This document shows, in pieces, positions 6,787 through 10,178 of a stretch of 10,178 nucleotides of DNA. The stretch comes from Clostridia bacterium. Its GTDB lineage: Bacteria; Bacillota; Clostridia; Oscillospirales; Acutalibacteraceae. The stretch is from contig JAFZOE010000236.1 of the NCBI GenBank assembly GCA_017552845.1, positions 1 to 10,178 of the forward strand, read 5' to 3'. The notes below the pieces were generated by a model, which was not told where the DNA came from, ran no database searches, and saw only the letters and a list, made by a program, of their open reading frames with translations. The position numbers and the translations under genes were made by a program. Each line of letters starts with the position of its first letter. The stretch's first letter is position 1.

Positions 6787-9411
6787 TTATCTCGCAAACT
6801 CAAGTTCTTTCGTTTCGCCGGTATTGAATACAATATTCTGAAACTCTCCGCCGTGAACGCCGACTCTGATTGTCTGCGCCTTATCGCTTGTGACAGTAAT
6901 TTTTACTGTTTCAGCGTTCCATTCTATCGAAACTTCCGCGTTTGTCCTCGCCCTGAGGCCGCTTATGCTGCCCTCGCTCCATTCGTCGGGAAGGGCGGGA
7001 AGGGCCTCGATTACGCCGTCATTTGAATAGAGGAGCATTTCGTCTATAACTCCGACCGTGCCGATTGATGTATCGGTGCAGAAAACTCCCCAGCCGCCGT
7101 GGGTATAATGATCTGTCATAAGCGAGGTATAATAGAGATTATCCGCCATCAGCATAAAGAGCGAATGGTAGGCGGAGACGGGATTCTTGAGCCTCGCGGC
7201 GACAAGCGCCTTGTGAACCCAGCCGTGGGAGGCGGTGTCATCCTCGCCCTCGTTTTCCCTGTTTCTGTTTTCTATCGCCTGATTGCAGGCGGCGGCCAGC
7301 GCCCCGTCGGTCTGCGTCTCAAACGCCGGCCAGGCGGCATAGAGATGGCTGATGTGCCTGTGCTTGTTGTTTTCTTTATATTCGTTCATCGCCCATTCGC
7401 AGAGCGCTCCGCTCTCATCGAATTTGTAATCGGGCAGAAGCTCCGCAAGCGCTTCCCACTTTGCGATTCTCTCCTCATACCCTTCGGATTTCACGGCCTT
7501 TTCGATTTCGACCGTCATTCTCAGGCCGTCTCTCGCCGCCGCGATATCCATGGTCGCGTTTGCCGTAATCGGCGAATTGTAGCCGAGAGGGGCGTTTTCG
7601 GGCGAATATGAGGGGATAATCAGATATTTCTCTCCTTCTGCGAGCGCCGTTTTGCCTGCCTCATAGCGGGCGTTGCCTTCCGCATCGGTGTAATATTCGG
7701 GGGTGCAGAGCTGCTCCCAGAAATTCGCCTGCTTTGTCAGGAGCGGAAGGAGGATATCCTTCTCGAGATCGAGATTTTCGCCGTTGTATTCTATCGTCTT
7801 GTTGCCGTAGCACTGCCAATACTCGAATATCGGCAGCAGCATCCAGCTCGCGCCGGCGTTCCAGTATTCAAACGGATACCACTGATTGTATTCAACCATC
7901 ATCGCGCGGTCGCCGTCGGTATTGACGGGCACCTGAATCGCGTCTGTCATGCCGTAGGTCTTGGCGGCGTTTTCCTCCCAGTCGGGAATCTGTTTGAGAA
8001 CAAATTTAATATAGCTCTCGCCCGCCGCGGACATGTTGCCCGTATTCATTCCCGAGGACTGCAGATTGACATTCGCATCCATCGTGTAAATGCCTCTCCA
8101 GCCGGGATTCCATTCGCCGGTCCACATGCCGTAAAGGCGCGGGAACGAGGTGCCGGCGCAGCATATCTGGACATATCTGCCCTGATTGTAAGCTCTCTCG
8201 ACCAGCGCCGGGATAAGCGTTTCGCTCTTCTGCTGAAGGCGGATAAGATGCTCGTTTGCAACCTTCTCATGCTCCTCATCGCCGAGGTCGATTTTAACCG
8301 TATTGAAAAGCGCGGACTGCTTCTGAGCATGGGGCGCGAGCGCCTTATTATAATTGAATTTCCCGTCCGCCGTATATTTTGCGGCAACGGATGAGGTGTA
8401 TTCGCGAAGCTCGTCGAGCAGGGCGTAGTTCTCCGCAACTCTGAAATCTTCGAATCTGCCCATATCGAAGGTGCGGTCGGATTTCGCAATAAGATAAACG
8501 GCAGTGGCGCCGGTGATTTTTATCGCGGGATTCTGCTCTTTCGCGACGTTTTCTGAATCGTTGGTCGAATCGAGGACAATTCTCTCCTTTTTGCCGCCCT
8601 CGGCAACGACCTTTATCAGCCCGCAGTATCCGCCGTCTTTAAGCTCGCTGTTTTCGTATGCGGGATAATGCGCAATCTGGGCTATGTAGTCAGCATTTTT
8701 GTCAACGAGCTTTTTATAGCGCATATTCTTCTCGTCTCCGCCGCCGAAACCTCGCAGGGACCAGCAGTCGTCAAGAGAGAGAGTCAGGTTGATTTTTGCG
8801 CCGAGCGAGGACTGCGAGATTCTGGTGATTGTGACGTTATCCTCTCTCGATGAAAATGTCGTTCTCTCCCAGGTGCCGAGGATATCGGTGTATCTGACGC
8901 CGACCTCCGCGGTCTCAAAATCCATCCAGCGGATATAGTTATGATACAGGCGCTTATCCATATTGAATCTGAGCACCGGGCCGGGATGGAACGCGTAAAA
9001 ATACGAGGCGTTTCTGCCGTGAATATTCCAGCTGTCGTCATGGTTTATGACCGCCTGCCTCGCCTCCTCGAGCTCGGCAGTGACTTCGTCGGGCGTATAC
9101 CGCGGATCGTTTGACGGCATAAGGAAATGAATATTCTGATAAATCAGCGTGTCGCCGTAGGGCGAGCCGGAGGTAACCGCGCCGTTTTCGCCGTTGCCGG
9201 TAACCATGCCCTCCTGCCAGCTGAGTCTGTCCTTATCGTTGTTCGCATAGGGCACGAGCTCCGTGAACTCTGTCGCGAAGGATTTTGTGTGAGAATTTTC
9301 AATCATATCAACATTTCCCGCCTTCAAGAAATTTGTCAGTCCGCCGAGCGCGTTGCCGCCCGTCAGGATACACAGCAGTATGCTTATGAAAACCTTTAAC
9401 CTCTGTATCAT
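6787..9411 (-). CDS. GH95-like glycoside hydrolase (alpha-L-fucosidase type), exported
   Basis: This 874-residue protein has a signal peptide-like start (MIQRLKVFISILLCILTGGN, no proper lipobox). Family GH95 removes alpha-1,2-fucose or alpha-L-galactose from glycans. The order of parts fits: an N-terminal beta domain with WQEGMVTGNGENGAV (65-79), an (alpha/alpha)6 catalytic domain (about 380-800) and a C-terminal beta domain. Catalytic domain landmarks are GRYVQICC (411-418), DANVNLQ (445-451), ASWMLLPIFEYW (521-532), CEW (671-673), HRHISHLY (684-691) and DTSIG (780-784) followed by EML. By position these supply the GH95 catalytic set: Asn447/Asn449, Glu672 as the acid and Asp780. Several motifs differ from the usual forms (NINxxMNYW and DGNFG), so the substrate may not be fucose. 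No wall anchor or carbohydrate-binding module is visible. GGAGTG lies 8 nt before the ATG. It has its own promoter, divergent from ppdK. Confidence 0.88.
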   Translation of the reverse strand: MIQRLKVFISILLCILTGGNALGGLTNFLKAGNVDMIENSHTKSFATEFTELVPYANNDKDRLSWQEGMVTGNGENGAVTSGSPYGDTLIYQNIHFLMPSNDPRYTPDEVTAELEEARQAVINHDDSWNIHGRNASYFYAFHPGPVLRFNMDKRLYHNYIRWMDFETAEVGVRYTDILGTWERTTFSSREDNVTITRISQSSLGAKINLTLSLDDCWSLRGFGGGDEKNMRYKKLVDKNADYIAQIAHYPAYENSELKDGGYCGLIKVVAEGGKKERIVLDSTNDSENVAKEQNPAIKITGATAVYLIAKSDRTFDMGRFEDFRVAENYALLDELREYTSSVAAKYTADGKFNYNKALAPHAQKQSALFNTVKIDLGDEEHEKVANEHLIRLQQKSETLIPALVERAYNQGRYVQICCAGTSFPRLYGMWTGEWNPGWRGIYTMDANVNLQSSGMNTGNMSAAGESYIKFVLKQIPDWEENAAKTYGMTDAIQVPVNTDGDRAMMVEYNQWYPFEYWNAGASWMLLPIFEYWQCYGNKTIEYNGENLDLEKDILLPLLTKQANFWEQLCTPEYYTDAEGNARYEAGKTALAEGEKYLIIPSYSPENAPLGYNSPITANATMDIAAARDGLRMTVEIEKAVKSEGYEERIAKWEALAELLPDYKFDESGALCEWAMNEYKENNKHRHISHLYAAWPAFETQTDGALAAACNQAIENRNRENEGEDDTASHGWVHKALVAARLKNPVSAYHSLFMLMADNLYYTSLMTDHYTHGGWGVFCTDTSIGTVGVIDEMLLYSNDGVIEALPALPDEWSEGSISGLRARTNAEVSIEWNAETVKITVTSDKAQTIRVGVHGGEFQNIVFNTGETKELEFAR

Positions 9412-9443
9412 TTACGCTTCACTCCGTCGGTTTTTATATCTGC

Positions 9444-9472
9444 AGTATAGCATAATCCCCTCCGCCCTTCAA
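9444..9472 (-). promoter_or_regulatory. Sigma-A promoter of the GH95-like gene
   Basis: On the minus strand TTGAAG (9467-9472), a 17-bp spacer and TATACT (9444-9449) are preceded by TATGC, an extended -10. The ribosome binding site GGAGTG is at 9420-9425. The promoter faces away from the ppdK promoter, about 75 bp distant. Confidence 0.82.
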
Positions 9473-9548
9473 GATAATATGTCAATTCGTTTCGTTATTC
9501 TTACCAAAAACATCCCGATAAAAGAAAAACAGTTATGATAAAATTCTC

Positions 9549-9577
9549 TTTACTTTTAATATTAACTCTGTTATAAT
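9549..9577 (+). promoter_or_regulatory. Sigma-A promoter of ppdK
   Basis: TTTACT (9549-9554), a 17-bp spacer and a perfect TATAAT (9572-9577) preceded by TGT give an extended -10. The expected start near 9584 leaves a leader of about 50 nt. The flanks are very AT-rich, as at strong promoters. Confidence 0.8.
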
Positions 9578-9588
9578 TTTTTACGGTC

Positions 9589-9619
9589 AAAAATTAAATT
9601 TTGCAAAATTTCAATTTTT
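9589..9619 (+). promoter_or_regulatory. AT-rich palindromic leader element before ppdK
   Basis: A perfect 16-bp palindrome AAATTTTGCAAAATTT (9596-9611) is extended outward by AAAAATT (9589-9595) pairing with AATTTTT (9613-9619), with only C9612 bulged. It lies between the expected transcription start and the GGAGG at 9621-9625. It could be an RNA hairpin at the ribosome binding site or a DNA operator; simple AT-richness could also produce it. Confidence 0.45.
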
Positions 9620-9632
9620 TGGAGGAAAAAAT

Positions 9633-10178
9633 ATGGCAAACAAATGGGTTTACATGTTCGACGAAGGCAACATGTCCATGCGCAATCTTCTCGGCGGCAA
9701 AGGCGCTAACCTCGCGGAAATGACCGAAATCGGTCTCCCCGTTCCCTATGGTTTCACCATCACCACCGAAGCTTGCACTCAGTATTATGAAGACGGCAGA
9801 AAGATCAATGACGAAATCATGGCTCAGGCTATGGAAGGCGTCAAGAAGATGGAAGAGAAGAACGGCAAAGAGTTCGGCTCCAAGACCAATCCTCTCCTCG
9901 TTTCCGTCCGTTCCGGCGCGCGCGCATCCATGCCCGGTATGATGGATACCATCCTCAACCTCGGCCTTAATGACGAAGTTGTTGCCGCTATGATCGCAGG
10001 CAACCCGGATCCCGCTTTCGAGAGATTCGTTTATGACTCCTACAGAAGATTCATCCAGATGTTCTCCGACGTCGTTATGGAAGTCGGCAAGAAATATTTC
10101 GAGAAGCTCATCGACGAGATGAAAGAGAAGAAGGGCGTTAAGTTCGACGTTGAACTCAACGCAGAAGATCTCAAAGAG
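9633..10178 (+). CDS. ppdK: Pyruvate, phosphate dikinase, N-terminal part (3' end outside window)
   Basis: The frame is open from the ATG at 9633 to the window edge, giving 182 of the roughly 875 residues usual for this enzyme. PPDK interconverts pyruvate + ATP + phosphate and phosphoenolpyruvate + AMP + pyrophosphate in the cytoplasm. In many anaerobic Clostridia it works in the glycolytic direction with pyrophosphate. The nucleotide-binding (ATP-grasp-like) domain begins at residue 1. Visible motifs are MRNLLGGKGANLAEM (Lys23, equivalent to the ATP-binding Lys22 of the C. symbiosum enzyme), GFTITTEACTQYY, and SVRSGARASMPGMMDTILNL (91-110, with catalytic-site Arg93). YDSYRRFIQMFSDVVMEV follows. 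The match to the remembered C. symbiosum protein is very close throughout. GGAGG sits 7 nt before the ATG. Codon use looks more restricted than in the neighbouring genes, as expected for an abundant enzyme. The swivelling phosphohistidine domain lies beyond the window. Confidence 0.97.
   Translation, partial: MANKWVYMFDEGNMSMRNLLGGKGANLAEMTEIGLPVPYGFTITTEACTQYYEDGRKINDEIMAQAMEGVKKMEEKNGKEFGSKTNPLLVSVRSGARASMPGMMDTILNLGLNDEVVAAMIAGNPDPAFERFVYDSYRRFIQMFSDVVMEVGKKYFEKLIDEMKEKKGVKFDVELNAEDLKE

Noticed and set aside
9352..9411. Lipoprotein signal for the GH95-like protein
   Set aside because: A Cys occurs in the hydrophobic core (ILLCIL), but it lacks the small residue required just before it in a lipobox and lies mid-core. 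A type I signal peptide or an N-terminal anchor fits better.

Overview
The window looks like the chromosome of a Clostridia-type Firmicute, probably a gut Oscillospiraceae/Ruminococcaceae relative. Three things suggest this: the N-terminus of a pyruvate, phosphate dikinase very close to my memory of the Clostridium symbiosum enzyme; consensus sigma-A promoters, most with extended -10 (TGn) elements; and strong GGAGG ribosome binding sites. Base composition is moderately GC-rich in genes and AT-rich between them. No mobile element, CRISPR array, rRNA or tRNA is visible.

Layout. A plus-strand gene running in from the left edge (to 1034) ends in a SpoIID/LytB-like peptidoglycan domain whose motifs are in circularly permuted order. 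A bidirectional hairpin terminator (1052-1078) separates it from five consecutive minus-strand genes. In transcription order these are: an exported GH95-like (fucosidase-type) glycoside hydrolase (9411-6787); an HTH/zinc-ribbon regulator (6720-5956); a leaderless, probably cytoplasmic GH63/MGH1-like glycoside hydrolase (5858-3183); a zinc-ribbon membrane protein with a charged tail (3071-2073); and a ten-helix EamA/DMT permease (1980-1084). From a shared 221-bp intergenic region, ppdK starts divergently on the plus strand (9633) and runs off the right edge.

Expression. Although the five minus-strand genes are co-oriented and tightly spaced, each has its own recognisable promoter, and three of the four gaps between them are 51-111 bp. 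In two gaps the -35 region overlaps the 3' arm of the preceding gene's terminator hairpin. The block therefore looks like a string of single-gene units rather than one operon. Coordinated function of the two glycosidases with the regulator between them is an inference from proximity only.

The most unusual item is the permuted SpoIID-like domain. Other points of interest are the altered active-site motifs of the GH95-like enzyme, the three-part regulator, the AT-rich palindromic leader in front of ppdK, and the terminator/promoter overlaps. No gap exceeds 300 bp.
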